A DNA stretch of 12,915 nucleotides from Candidatus Woesearchaeota archaeon (GTDB lineage Archaea; Nanobdellota; Nanobdellia; SCGC-AAA011-G17; GW2011-AR17): the NCBI GenBank assembly GCA_018302165.1, contig JAGWAA010000022.1, positions 1-12,915 on the forward strand, written 5' to 3'. The translations under genes were made by a program, and so were the position numbers. Shown piece after piece: positions 1 through 6,378 of the stretch (position 1 is its first letter; each line of letters begins with the position of its first letter). The notes beneath the pieces were generated by a model. That model did not search any database. It was not told where the DNA came from and saw nothing but the letters and a program-made list of their open reading frames with translations.

Positions 1-245
1 GCACTACCAATTTCTTCTAAGTCTAAAAGAGCTTCTTCTATAACATCAGTACCTTTATTTTCATCAATAATGAATATAAATTTTAATGCAATCAAACCAA
101 AGGCAATAGGTTCCTCAGAAACTCTTATCTCACCCACTTCACCATAAATTTTAATTATTGTTTCTCTAACTTTAGTTTCTAATGCTTTCAAATCGATTTC
201 AACAGATTCTGGCATGACTTGGACTGTAATTCCAGCTTTTGCCAT
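1..245 (-). CDS. ef1b: Translation elongation factor aEF-1beta, 3' end beyond window
   Basis: This is the guanine-nucleotide exchange factor that reloads archaeal EF-1alpha with GTP in the cytoplasm. The visible 81 codons begin MAKAGITVQVMPES and continue through a KVRETIIKIYGEVGEIRVSEEP stretch to LLDLEEIGS. This matches the alpha-beta sandwich of the family, whose members are about 88-90 residues long, so only about 8-10 C-terminal residues should be missing past base 1. The ATG at 245-243 lies one base after the stop of the zinc-ribbon gene, and a GAAGG-like ribosome site sits inside the end of that gene, so the two are co-transcribed. Family identity is seen directly in the sequence; the role is established family knowledge. 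Confidence 0.9.
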   Translation of the reverse strand, partial: MAKAGITVQVMPESVEIDLKALETKVRETIIKIYGEVGEIRVSEEPIAFGLIALKFIFIIDENKGTDVIEEALLDLEEIGS

Positions 246-246
246 T

Positions 247-420
247 TTAATTTGGACCTTCAAAGCCACACTTTGGGCATTCATATTTTGTAGCTAATTC
301 TCTACTATGATACGACCTTATGATATCAGCTTGACCGCACTTAGGACATTTAAAAATAACTGAGCCTTTATCGTTTGTTAACTCGGTCTTGCTTGCTGAG
401 CATTTTAATACTTTTTCCAT
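247..420 (-). CDS. Zinc-ribbon RNA-binding protein with one degenerate metal site
   Basis: A 57-residue protein, too short for ordinary ORF lists, starting at the ATG at 420-418 and ending at TAA 249-247. It matches the small archaeal zinc-ribbon family (COG2888/DUF1610 type) that is often next to EF-1beta and is thought to act in translation. Family members usually have four Cys-x2-Cys motifs forming two zinc sites. Here motif 2 (C25PKC28) and motif 4 (C48PKC51) are intact. Motif 1 is C7-S-A-S10 and motif 3 reads RSYHSRE, with Ser at 36 and 39 in place of Cys. One zinc site is therefore kept and the other has lost three of four ligands. The tail CGFEGPN is typical of the family. It leads the operon with EF-1beta, from a TATA box at 441-450. 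Confidence 0.85.
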   Translation of the reverse strand: MEKVLKCSASKTELTNDKGSVIFKCPKCGQADIIRSYHSRELATKYECPKCGFEGPN

Positions 421-440
421 GAGAATTGAGGAAATTTAAC

Positions 441-450
441 TATTTATATA
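441..450. promoter_or_regulatory. Shared bidirectional TATA box
   Basis: The element reads TATTTATATA on the plus strand and TATATAAATA on the minus strand, so each strand carries a good archaeal TATA box. Its centre lies about 25 bases from the zinc-ribbon ATG (420) on the minus strand and about 32 bases before the GTG at 478 on the plus strand. Both transcripts would have no leader or only a few leader bases. Confidence 0.6.
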
Positions 451-477
451 CTTTTTTATGAGTAAATTTTAAAAAGA

Positions 478-1095
478 GTGAGAAAAAAACATAGAAATAT
501 GATTACTAGAATTCAAGGAAGATTTGAACCGGATATTTATCATGGATATAAACTTGTTAAAGGTTCTAGAGGAAGGCCTATTGGAGATAGAATAGATGGT
601 ATAGAACTTAAAACCTGGGGACTGAGACCAGAAATAACTGCAACCTTTTATTGTCCGATAGTAAACGGTTTAGAATATGGAAGATTTGTTAATGGAAAAT
701 TTGTAATAGATGAAGAAGAAACTCTTAAAGCAAAAAAAGAATTGTTTGATATCTCACCAGCAGTATTTAGATCTGGGGCTAGTTTTGTAAGAAGAGTTAT
801 TTATGGAAATAGATTAGATTATGAAGAGATGCAAGAACCTGAAATGGAATTCAATGAAATAGATTTTATTCTTGGAAAAAATACAGCCTGGAGATTTAGA
901 CGCTGGAAATTAAATGATAGAAAATATAGTAAAACTACTTTGGATAAAGAGATTAGAGACGGAAAAATTCCTTGGTTTGCAAAAAAACCTACAGAAGAAC
1001 ATCAGAAGAAAAGGCCCTATAATGAAAGAAATCGCTCTGCAACTCGTACAGGTTTTGAAAATCAGATTTTTAGATTGGTTGATTTAATACAATAG
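478..1095 (+). CDS. Unrecognised basic protein, 205 residues
   Basis: I do not recognise this family. The protein is rich in Arg, Lys and aromatic residues, has no evident signal peptide or membrane segment, and contains one cysteine (in TATFYCPIVNG). The N-terminal half is predicted mostly beta (GRFEPDIYHGYKLVKGSRG, then IELKTWGLRPEITATF). The C-terminal 70 residues are strongly charged (WRFRRWKLNDRKYSK, later EEHQKKRPYNERNRSATR), as in many nucleic-acid or ribosome binders, but that role is inference. The GTG at 478 lies just downstream of the expected transcription start. The in-frame ATG at 499 would give a protein 7 residues shorter and cannot be excluded. There is no Shine-Dalgarno. The gene ends in TAG, 32 bases before the tRNA. 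Confidence 0.75.
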   Translation: MRKKHRNMITRIQGRFEPDIYHGYKLVKGSRGRPIGDRIDGIELKTWGLRPEITATFYCPIVNGLEYGRFVNGKFVIDEEETLKAKKELFDISPAVFRSGASFVRRVIYGNRLDYEEMQEPEMEFNEIDFILGKNTAWRFRRWKLNDRKYSKTTLDKEIRDGKIPWFAKKPTEEHQKKRPYNERNRSATRTGFENQIFRLVDLIQ

Positions 1096-1096
1096 A

Positions 1097-1104
1097 TTTA
1101 TAAT
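1097..1104 (+). promoter_or_regulatory. TATA box of the tRNA-Arg gene
   Basis: TTTATAAT is centred about 27 bases before the first base of the tRNA (1128), the normal archaeal distance. It begins right after the stop of the upstream gene. Confidence 0.55.
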
Positions 1105-1127
1105 TAATATTTTATTCTTAAAATTGT

Positions 1128-1201
1128 GCTCCTGTAGTATAGCCTGGATAGTACGTGGCCCCGCGAAGGCTGAGACCAGGGTTCGAATCCCTGCGGGGGC
1201 A
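1128..1201 (+). tRNA. tRNA-Arg, anticodon GCG, with C33
   Basis: The 74 bases fold as a full cloverleaf without an intron. The acceptor stem GCTCCTG pairs with CGGGGGC (two G-U pairs), followed by discriminator A1201. The D arm is GTAT/GTAC with loop AGCCTGGATA. The anticodon stem TGGCC/GGCTG closes the loop CCGCGAA. The T arm is CAGGG/CCCTG with loop TTCGAAT. The anticodon GCG at 1163-1165 reads CGC and CGU. A20 and C35, the archaeal arginine identity bases, are both present. The base before the anticodon is C1162 instead of the near-universal U33. The 3' CCA is not encoded. A CTTTT run follows the gene. Confidence 0.88.
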
Positions 1202-1230
1202 CTTTTAATTAACAACATTTTATAGTTACC

Positions 1231-1236
1231 AAAAAA
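1231..1236 (-). terminator. T6 run after the lipoprotein gene
   Basis: Six A on the plus strand give TTTTTT on the minus strand, 10 bases past the lipoprotein stop. Archaeal RNA polymerase commonly terminates at such runs. No hairpin was noted. The call rests on the run and its position only. Confidence 0.35.
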
Positions 1237-1245
1237 TATTTTGAA

Positions 1246-2166
1246 TTATTCTATTCTTTTCATGATTGATATTCCATTAGAACCTTTACCAGAACCAAAT
1301 ATGTAAAGTTCACCATCAATCTCAATAATATCAATATCACCAAAATCTTCTATTCTTTGATCATTATTATAGAACTCTACCCAAGAAACTATTTCAAAAT
1401 TATAACCATCCTCTGAAATTAAATGTAACATATTATCGCTTAAGAAAGTGGTATATATATGAATAATGTTATCATCATCCATGTAAACTGTTGGATCATG
1501 ACCATCTTCAATTATTACTTCATCATCTAATACCCAAGTTAGACCATCTTCGGAAGTTGCACCAATGATATCTGAAGGACCAATTTTATCAATAAAACCA
1601 GTAGAGAAATACATTCTATAAGTACCATCATTAAGTTGGATTATTCTTCCATGTGCTGGTTCATCAAGACCATTTTCATCTGTAGGTTCAATTAATACTC
1701 CTTCTCTTTCAAAATTAATACCATCCTCTGAAAAGGCAGAATAAATTCTGAAATCTTTTTTTGTAGATTGTGCACAGTTTGCATCAGATTGATAATACAT
1801 TCTGTAACCATTATCAAATTCCATTAACCAAGGGTGAGATGAAGTACATTCTTGGCCCTCACCTAAATCTTCTAATCTTGCTCCTTCATCTTTAGTATAT
1901 GTAAAACCATCTTCGGAAGTTGCACTACCAATTCCATTTAAAGATTGCACTGAATTGTAATATATTTTATAAGTACCATCACTTAATTGAATCACATCCG
2001 GAGCGAAATTTTCTTTTTCTAAGATTAAATATTCTTCTTCCCAAACTTCTATCTCAGTAATCTCAGGAAGGGAATTTCTTTCTTGAATAGTTCTTTCGGG
2101 TAAATTTGATTCTAAAGAACAGGATGTAGCTAATATTAAAATTAAAATTAAAATTATTTTTCTCAT
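1246..2166 (-). CDS. Secreted lipoprotein with a five-bladed GH43/GH32-like beta-propeller
   Basis: The N-terminus is a short Lys/Arg start, then a run of Ile and Leu, then A-T-S-C16, a signal peptide with a loose lipobox. The mature protein would be lipid-anchored outside the cell. The rest contains about five repeats pairing a strand such as DGTYKIYYNS, NGYRMYYQSD or DGTYRMYFSTG with a turn SEDG at residues 84, 146, 205 and 251. The last unit lacks the SEDG turn. This resembles the five-bladed propellers of glycoside hydrolase families 43, 32, 62 and 68, with acidic or DP-like positions at APD57, EPAHG and HDPTVYMD. It may bind or cleave an outside polysaccharide, but no catalytic triad can be assigned by eye. 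The product is very acidic. Confidence 0.75.
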   Translation of the reverse strand: MRKIILILILILATSCSLESNLPERTIQERNSLPEITEIEVWEEEYLILEKENFAPDVIQLSDGTYKIYYNSVQSLNGIGSATSEDGFTYTKDEGARLEDLGEGQECTSSHPWLMEFDNGYRMYYQSDANCAQSTKKDFRIYSAFSEDGINFEREGVLIEPTDENGLDEPAHGRIIQLNDGTYRMYFSTGFIDKIGPSDIIGATSEDGLTWVLDDEVIIEDGHDPTVYMDDDNIIHIYTTFLSDNMLHLISEDGYNFEIVSWVEFYNNDQRIEDFGDIDIIEIDGELYIFGSGKGSNGISIMKRIE

Positions 2167-2185
2167 AATTTGATATACTAGTTTA

Positions 2186-2195
2186 TTATATAAAA
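2186..2195 (-). promoter_or_regulatory. TATA box of the lipoprotein gene
   Basis: On the minus strand this reads TTTTATATAA, centred about 25 bases before the ATG at 2166, preceded by a C-containing BRE-like stretch. The transcript would be leaderless. Confidence 0.6.
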
Positions 2196-2196
2196 A

Positions 2197-2248
2197 GGTT
2201 TGTATCTAAAGGAGGTAATCCCTCAAAGTCTATTCTTTGTTATAAACC
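2197..2248 (+). ncRNA. Candidate structured RNA, three-way junction
   Basis: On the plus strand GGTTTGTA (2197-2204) pairs with TATAAACC (2241-2248) over eight base pairs, one of them G-U. Inside, GAGG (2212-2215) pairs with CCTC (2221-2224) around loop TAATC, and AAAG (2225-2228) pairs with CTTT (2235-2238) around loop TCTATT. The two inner hairpins abut. A TATA-like TTTGATATA at 2169-2177 lies about 25 bases before the 5' end, and a T5 run (2256-2260) follows the 3' end. The helix is better paired on the plus than the minus strand. It matches no RNA family I know. Chance pairing in AT-rich DNA is possible. Confidence 0.3.
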
Positions 2249-2254
2249 ATCAAG

Positions 2255-2264
2255 CTTTTTAAAG
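2255..2264 (+). promoter_or_regulatory. TATA box of the lysA-lysC operon
   Basis: CTTTTTAAAG is centred about 26 bases before the lysA ATG at 2286. The same core, CTTTTTAAAAC, occurs at the matching place before the HAD gene. The lysA mRNA would be leaderless, which fits the absence of a Shine-Dalgarno. Confidence 0.55.
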
Positions 2265-2285
2265 ATTAATTATATTTTTTTAGAG

Positions 2286-3446
2286 ATGGAATTTAGGATT
2301 GGAGATTGTTCTTCTTTAGAACTTGCAAAAATATATGGAACACCATTATATGTTTATGATAAAATAATGATTTTACAGAGGATTAAAGAATTAAAAGAAG
2401 CTTTTCCAAATGTACAAATTTGTTATGCAGTTAAAGCGAATTCAAATCCAGAAATTTTGAAACTAATTGCAGCAGAAGGTTTAGGTGCAGACTGTTCTAA
2501 TAGAATTGAATTAGAATATGCACGAAGAGCTGGGTTTGATATGTCTAAATGTATTTTTACTTCAGTCAATCCGAAGAATGAAGATTTGGAAAAAGCATTA
2601 GAGTTGGATGTTTTGATTAATCTGGATGATATTTCAATCTTTAAACGATTAGTGAAAATTGGAACTCCTGATAAAATATGTTTTAGAATAAATCCAGGAT
2701 TTGGAAAAGGAAAATTTCCAGGAATAGTTGTTGGTGGGCATGGAACAAAGTTTGGGATGAATGAAGATTTAACTTTAGAAGCATTCAAGTTGGCGAAATC
2801 ATTTGGAGTGAAAAGATTTGGGATACATATGATGACTGGATCTTGTGTTCTAAATGAAGAATATTTTGAAGAATTAACTTTAGTAATACAAGATATTGTT
2901 GAAAGATTAGAGAAAACTTTGGATATTAAATTTGAATCAATAGATATTGGTGGAGGATTAGGTGTGCCATACGAAAAGCATGAGAGAAAATTAAATCTGA
3001 AATCAATTGGAGATAAAATCTCTATTATTTACAAGCATCCTGCTAAATTGATTATGGAACCAGGAAGATTTATCGTTGCTGAATCCGGAACTTTGTTAAC
3101 CGAAGTTACAACTATTAAGAATAATTTTATTGGTATTGATGCGGGAATGTCAACTTTGTTAAGACCTGCATTATATGGTGCTTATCATCCAATTATTTTA
3201 GCTAATAATACTGAAGCAGAATTTGTTCAAGAAATAAATATTGTTGGGCCTATTTGTGAGAATACAGATTTCTTTGCAAAAAATAGAGCAATGCCAAAAA
3301 TTAATGAGGGTGATATATTAGCAATACAAGTTGTTGGAGCTTATGGGTTTGTTATGGCTTCACAATATAATGGAATCCTTAGACCTGCAGAAGTTCTTGT
3401 TGAACATTCTGAACATAAATTAATTAGAGAAAGGGAGTTGATTTAG
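2286..3446 (+). CDS. lysA: Diaminopimelate decarboxylase-like PLP enzyme
   Basis: This is a fold-type III PLP decarboxylase. The family member LysA converts meso-diaminopimelate to lysine and CO2. Seen in order: CYAVKANSN with PLP-lysine K50, RINPGFGKGKFPG near 134, GIHMMTGS at 179-186, IDIGGGLG with the phosphate-binding glycines at 222-225, EPGR at 258-261, DAGMSTLLRPALYGAYH at 285-301, GPICEN with C324-E325, and GAYGFVMASQYN at 351-362. The RPALYGAYH and C-E elements favour diaminopimelate over ornithine as substrate. The His of the usual HIGSQ motif is replaced by Met183. At 386 residues it is slightly short for LysA. Its TAG stop directly abuts the lysC ATG in the same frame. A related substrate is possible. 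Confidence 0.85.
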   Translation: MEFRIGDCSSLELAKIYGTPLYVYDKIMILQRIKELKEAFPNVQICYAVKANSNPEILKLIAAEGLGADCSNRIELEYARRAGFDMSKCIFTSVNPKNEDLEKALELDVLINLDDISIFKRLVKIGTPDKICFRINPGFGKGKFPGIVVGGHGTKFGMNEDLTLEAFKLAKSFGVKRFGIHMMTGSCVLNEEYFEELTLVIQDIVERLEKTLDIKFESIDIGGGLGVPYEKHERKLNLKSIGDKISIIYKHPAKLIMEPGRFIVAESGTLLTEVTTIKNNFIGIDAGMSTLLRPALYGAYHPIILANNTEAEFVQEINIVGPICENTDFFAKNRAMPKINEGDILAIQVVGAYGFVMASQYNGILRPAEVLVEHSEHKLIRERELI

Positions 3447-4946
3447 ATGGTTACAAAAGTTTACAAAGTTGGTGGAGACTCGACGGGAGTTTATGAAAAT
3501 ATTCAAGCATTAGGTGAATTTGCAAGGTCTGAAGCAACTTCTGTGCAAAAATTAGTTTTTGTTGTGTCTGCTCAAGCTTCTGAAAATTTTAGAACAACTG
3601 AAGCACTTAGAAAACAATTTAGAGGAGAGAATAATTTAGATGGAATAATTAAACAGCATAAAGGTTTAGTTGAAAGATGTGGGATATATTTTAATCAAGC
3701 TCAATTAAAAAAATTTGTTTTGGAAGCGGAAACATTAGAAGAAATGGAAAGCGTTGGTGAAAGAATTAATGCACCATTTGTTGCTGGTTATTTTAATAGT
3801 GTTGGAATTCCTACTCAATATAAATCGGCTCTAGATTTATTACAAACTAAAAATGGAGAAGTAGAACTTGTTGGAAATATTCCAGAAGGGGTCACAATAA
3901 TTGAAGGGTTCATATATAGTTCTAAAGGAAAAATCAAAACTTTCCCTACAGGAGGATCAGAAGTTTCTGGGGATATAATTGCTGCTGGTTTAAATGCAGA
4001 TATTTATGGAGTAATAAAAAATAATCCTTGGTTTTGTACTGCAGATCCAAAAATAGTTAATGGTGCATTACAGGTTGAATATTTGACATTTAGAGAGCTT
4101 GCTGAACTTGCTTATGCGGGTGCAAGAGCAATGAATGAACAAGGGATGATTAGATGTGCTAGAAATAATATTCCTATCTTAATTGGTTCTGCTACAGATT
4201 TTATGGAACATGCTACATCTATAAAATGGGAAAGAACAAATCTTACTGAAAGGCCTTATGCAGGAATTGCATCAAAGGGAGGATTTATTGTTTATGATTT
4301 AAAACCTTCTGAGAGATTTGATTATTTAAGAAATATTTTTTCAACTTTTGCAGAAGAAGGAGTTTCAGTTGATATGGTTACTACAAATGGAGATGTATCA
4401 ATTGCAGTTCATAATAGTGAACCAATTACTGAGAGATTAGAATTAAAACTTCAAGCATTAAGTAAAGGATTTTCTAAAAAAGAAAATATTTCATTAGTTT
4501 CAGTTGTTGGAGAAAATATGCCACCAGCGTCAGGTTTTGGTGAAAGGCTTGTTGAATTAATTTATAGTTCTGGTTTTGAAAGACCACATGTTTATGGTGC
4601 AATGGCATTGCCTAAAGAAATGAGTGTTTTAGAAATTGAACAATTAGGTATGAATTCAATTAAGGGATATTTAGCAAAAATATTATTAAAGTTTTCTGAA
4701 TTTAGAATTCCAGTCACAGGAATATTAACAACTGTAGGCTCAATAGGGATACAATGCCCAGCAAATTATCATGTTGCTCAAATTCTAAGAGACATTAAAA
4801 CTCAATTTAAACCAGATTTGATAAGTGTTATAGAAACTAATAGAGGAATTCCAGCATCACCAAAGAGAACAACTAATGTTACTCTAGCAGTTCCTGAACA
4901 AGAATGTAATCAAGTTGTAAGAATATTACATAGAAATTTATTTTGA
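3447..4946 (+). CDS. lysC: Divergent aspartate kinase with C-terminal ACT domains
   Basis: Aspartokinase phosphorylates aspartate, the first step toward lysine, threonine and methionine. The amino-acid kinase domain fills roughly residues 1-270: YKVGGDST at 6-13 (usual form KFGGTS), VFVVSA near 37, ESVGERINAP at 101-110, TGGSE at 168-172, TADPKIV at 198-204 and ELAYAGARAMNEQG at 220-233. Regulatory ACT domains follow from about 291 (LRNIFSTFAEEGVSVDM) and 349 (SLVSVVGENM), so lysine or threonine feedback is plausible. The motifs are atypical: the conserved GGSD aspartate is Glu172 and the YTADP tyrosine region reads WFCTADP. At 499 residues it is longer than the usual 400-450. A ribosome site AAGGGAG (3431-3437) inside lysA serves its ATG. 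It converges on the next gene with 11 bases between stops. Confidence 0.8.
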   Translation: MVTKVYKVGGDSTGVYENIQALGEFARSEATSVQKLVFVVSAQASENFRTTEALRKQFRGENNLDGIIKQHKGLVERCGIYFNQAQLKKFVLEAETLEEMESVGERINAPFVAGYFNSVGIPTQYKSALDLLQTKNGEVELVGNIPEGVTIIEGFIYSSKGKIKTFPTGGSEVSGDIIAAGLNADIYGVIKNNPWFCTADPKIVNGALQVEYLTFRELAELAYAGARAMNEQGMIRCARNNIPILIGSATDFMEHATSIKWERTNLTERPYAGIASKGGFIVYDLKPSERFDYLRNIFSTFAEEGVSVDMVTTNGDVSIAVHNSEPITERLELKLQALSKGFSKKENISLVSVVGENMPPASGFGERLVELIYSSGFERPHVYGAMALPKEMSVLEIEQLGMNSIKGYLAKILLKFSEFRIPVTGILTTVGSIGIQCPANYHVAQILRDIKTQFKPDLISVIETNRGIPASPKRTTNVTLAVPEQECNQVVRILHRNLF

Positions 4947-4957
4947 TGCTACAGACA

Positions 4958-6331
4958 TTAAGATATATCTGGGCGACCAATTGAAAAATATTTTAAGTCT
5001 TCTTTTTGTTTTAAGAGATTATAATCTAACAAATCCTTACCATCAAAAATAATAAATTTCTTGAGTCTAGTTTTTAAAATTTCTAAGTCAGGATTTCTGT
5101 ATTCATTCCAATCATTTGTAATAAATAAACATTCAGAATCATTTAAAGTTTCATATTGGTCTTCAACCAATGTTAAATTAGTTAAATCGATACCCTTAGA
5201 TTTCATTTCTTTTATGAATTCTTCATTTGCTTGTGGATCATGAGCACGAATCTTTGCGCCACGTTTTAATAAATCTGGAATTGCTACTAAAGAAGCTGCA
5301 TCTCTTACATCATTAGTGTCTTTCTTAAAAGATAAACCCCAAACTGCGATAGTCGTTCCTGATAAATCTTCGCCAAATAAGTTAATAATTTTTTTATTAA
5401 GTTTAAGTTTTTGATATTCATTCTGTTCTAATATTATTTTTAGAGAATTAATTGTGTGTTCATCTAAGCCCAAATCAGTAGCAGTTCTTTTTAATGCAGA
5501 AACATCTTTTCTGAAACAGCTACCACCAAAACCTAATCCAGGATGAACAAATCTTCCAATCCTTTCATCGCCTAATACTGCTGGAATGATTGCCCGCCAA
5601 TTCGCGCCAGATTCTTTAGCAATGTTTGCGAGAACATTTGTCATATGTACTTGTGCGGATAAAAAAGTATTGAAAGCATATTTTGATAATTCTGCATCTC
5701 GTATCCCCATAACATGAATTTTACTAGCATTATGAAGAAAAAAAGGTGCATAAATTTCTTTTAAAATTTTTTCTGCCCTTGGAGAATCAATACCAATAAT
5801 TATTCTATTTGGATAAAGAGCATCCTTAACTGCACTGCCCTCTGCAAGCGTTTCAGGATTAGAGGCTACATCAAACTCTCCTGAATAAGTTTGTTTAATA
5901 ATATTTTTTACCATTTCACCAGTGCCAACTGGAACTGTACTCTTATCGACGATTAATTTGTAAATAGGATTATCATTTAATACCTGACCAATTAATTTTG
6001 CTACACCTTCAACATAACTAAGATTCGCCTTACCTTCTTTATCATCAAATGGTGTGCCTACAGCAATAAAAATAATCTCAGATTCTTTGATTGCAGAATA
6101 TGAATCTGTAGTAAAATTTAATCTTCCTTCTCGATAATTTCTTCTAAATAATTCTTCTAAACCTTCTTCATAAATCGGCATAGTATTAGTTTCATTTTTA
6201 CAATATGAATTCAAATGATTTATTTTTTTAGGATCAATATCAAAAAGAATAACTTTGTGTCCTTGGTTTGCCATTACAGCTGCATGAACGATTCCTACGA
6301 ATCCAGCACCTGCAACTGAAATTTTATACAT
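4958..6331 (-). CDS. UDP-glucose/GDP-mannose dehydrogenase family protein
   Basis: This family oxidises the C6 alcohol of a nucleotide sugar to a uronic acid with two NAD+ in the cytoplasm, supplying UDP-glucuronate or related sugars for surface glycans. The N-terminal Rossmann domain has VAGAGFVG at 6-13, FIAVGTPFDD at 88-97 and DKSTVPVGTG at 129-138. The middle has SNPETLAEGSAVKD at 157-170 (usual NPEFLREG) and KYAFN with K217 and N221. The catalytic cysteine is C272 in GFGGSCFRKD. The C-terminal domain has AVWGLSFKKDTNDVRD at 329-344. All core residues are present, so it should be active. Whether the substrate is UDP-glucose, UDP-N-acetyl sugar or GDP-mannose cannot be read from the sequence. 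The nearby phosphomannomutase-like gene makes GDP-mannose possible. It has its own promoter. Confidence 0.9.
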   Translation of the reverse strand: MYKISVAGAGFVGIVHAAVMANQGHKVILFDIDPKKINHLNSYCKNETNTMPIYEEGLEELFRRNYREGRLNFTTDSYSAIKESEIIFIAVGTPFDDKEGKANLSYVEGVAKLIGQVLNDNPIYKLIVDKSTVPVGTGEMVKNIIKQTYSGEFDVASNPETLAEGSAVKDALYPNRIIIGIDSPRAEKILKEIYAPFFLHNASKIHVMGIRDAELSKYAFNTFLSAQVHMTNVLANIAKESGANWRAIIPAVLGDERIGRFVHPGLGFGGSCFRKDVSALKRTATDLGLDEHTINSLKIILEQNEYQKLKLNKKIINLFGEDLSGTTIAVWGLSFKKDTNDVRDAASLVAIPDLLKRGAKIRAHDPQANEEFIKEMKSKGIDLTNLTLVEDQYETLNDSECLFITNDWNEYRNPDLEILKTRLKKFIIFDGKDLLDYNLLKQKEDLKYFSIGRPDIS

Positions 6332-6352
6332 TTGTTGAAAAGAGATATTTTA

Positions 6353-6361
6353 ATTTATAAT
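6353..6361 (-). promoter_or_regulatory. TATA box of the nucleotide-sugar dehydrogenase gene
   Basis: On the minus strand ATTATAAAT is centred about 26 bases before the ATG at 6331. There is no Shine-Dalgarno, consistent with a leaderless message. Confidence 0.55.
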
Positions 6362-6369
6362 AGTTATGA

Positions 6370-6374
6370 AAAAG
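6370..6374 (-). terminator. Short T-run after the HAD gene
   Basis: The minus strand reads GAATCCTTTTTC just past the HAD gene stop and just before the next promoter. Five T can terminate archaeal transcription weakly. No hairpin is visible. Confidence 0.25.
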
Positions 6375-6378
6375 GATT

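Noticed and set aside
1128..1201. tRNA as an integration site of a mobile element
   Set aside because: No integrase gene and no repeat of the tRNA 3' end was seen downstream within the window.
2208..2224. Shine-Dalgarno AAAGGAGG as the start signal of a small gene
   Set aside because: No ATG, GTG or TTG with a useful reading frame follows at normal spacing. The sequence is better explained as part of a hairpin.
2423..2788. Antisense open frame of 121 codons within lysA
   Set aside because: It lies opposite a clearly coding region with full enzyme motifs and has no promoter or ribosome site of its own. Its composition is that of a reverse-strand shadow.
3444..3446. TAG between lysA and lysC as a recoded pyrrolysine codon
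   Set aside because: TAG also ends the genes at 1095, 6379 and 11747 at sensible family lengths, so it is an ordinary stop here. LysA is complete before it and lysC has its own ribosome site.
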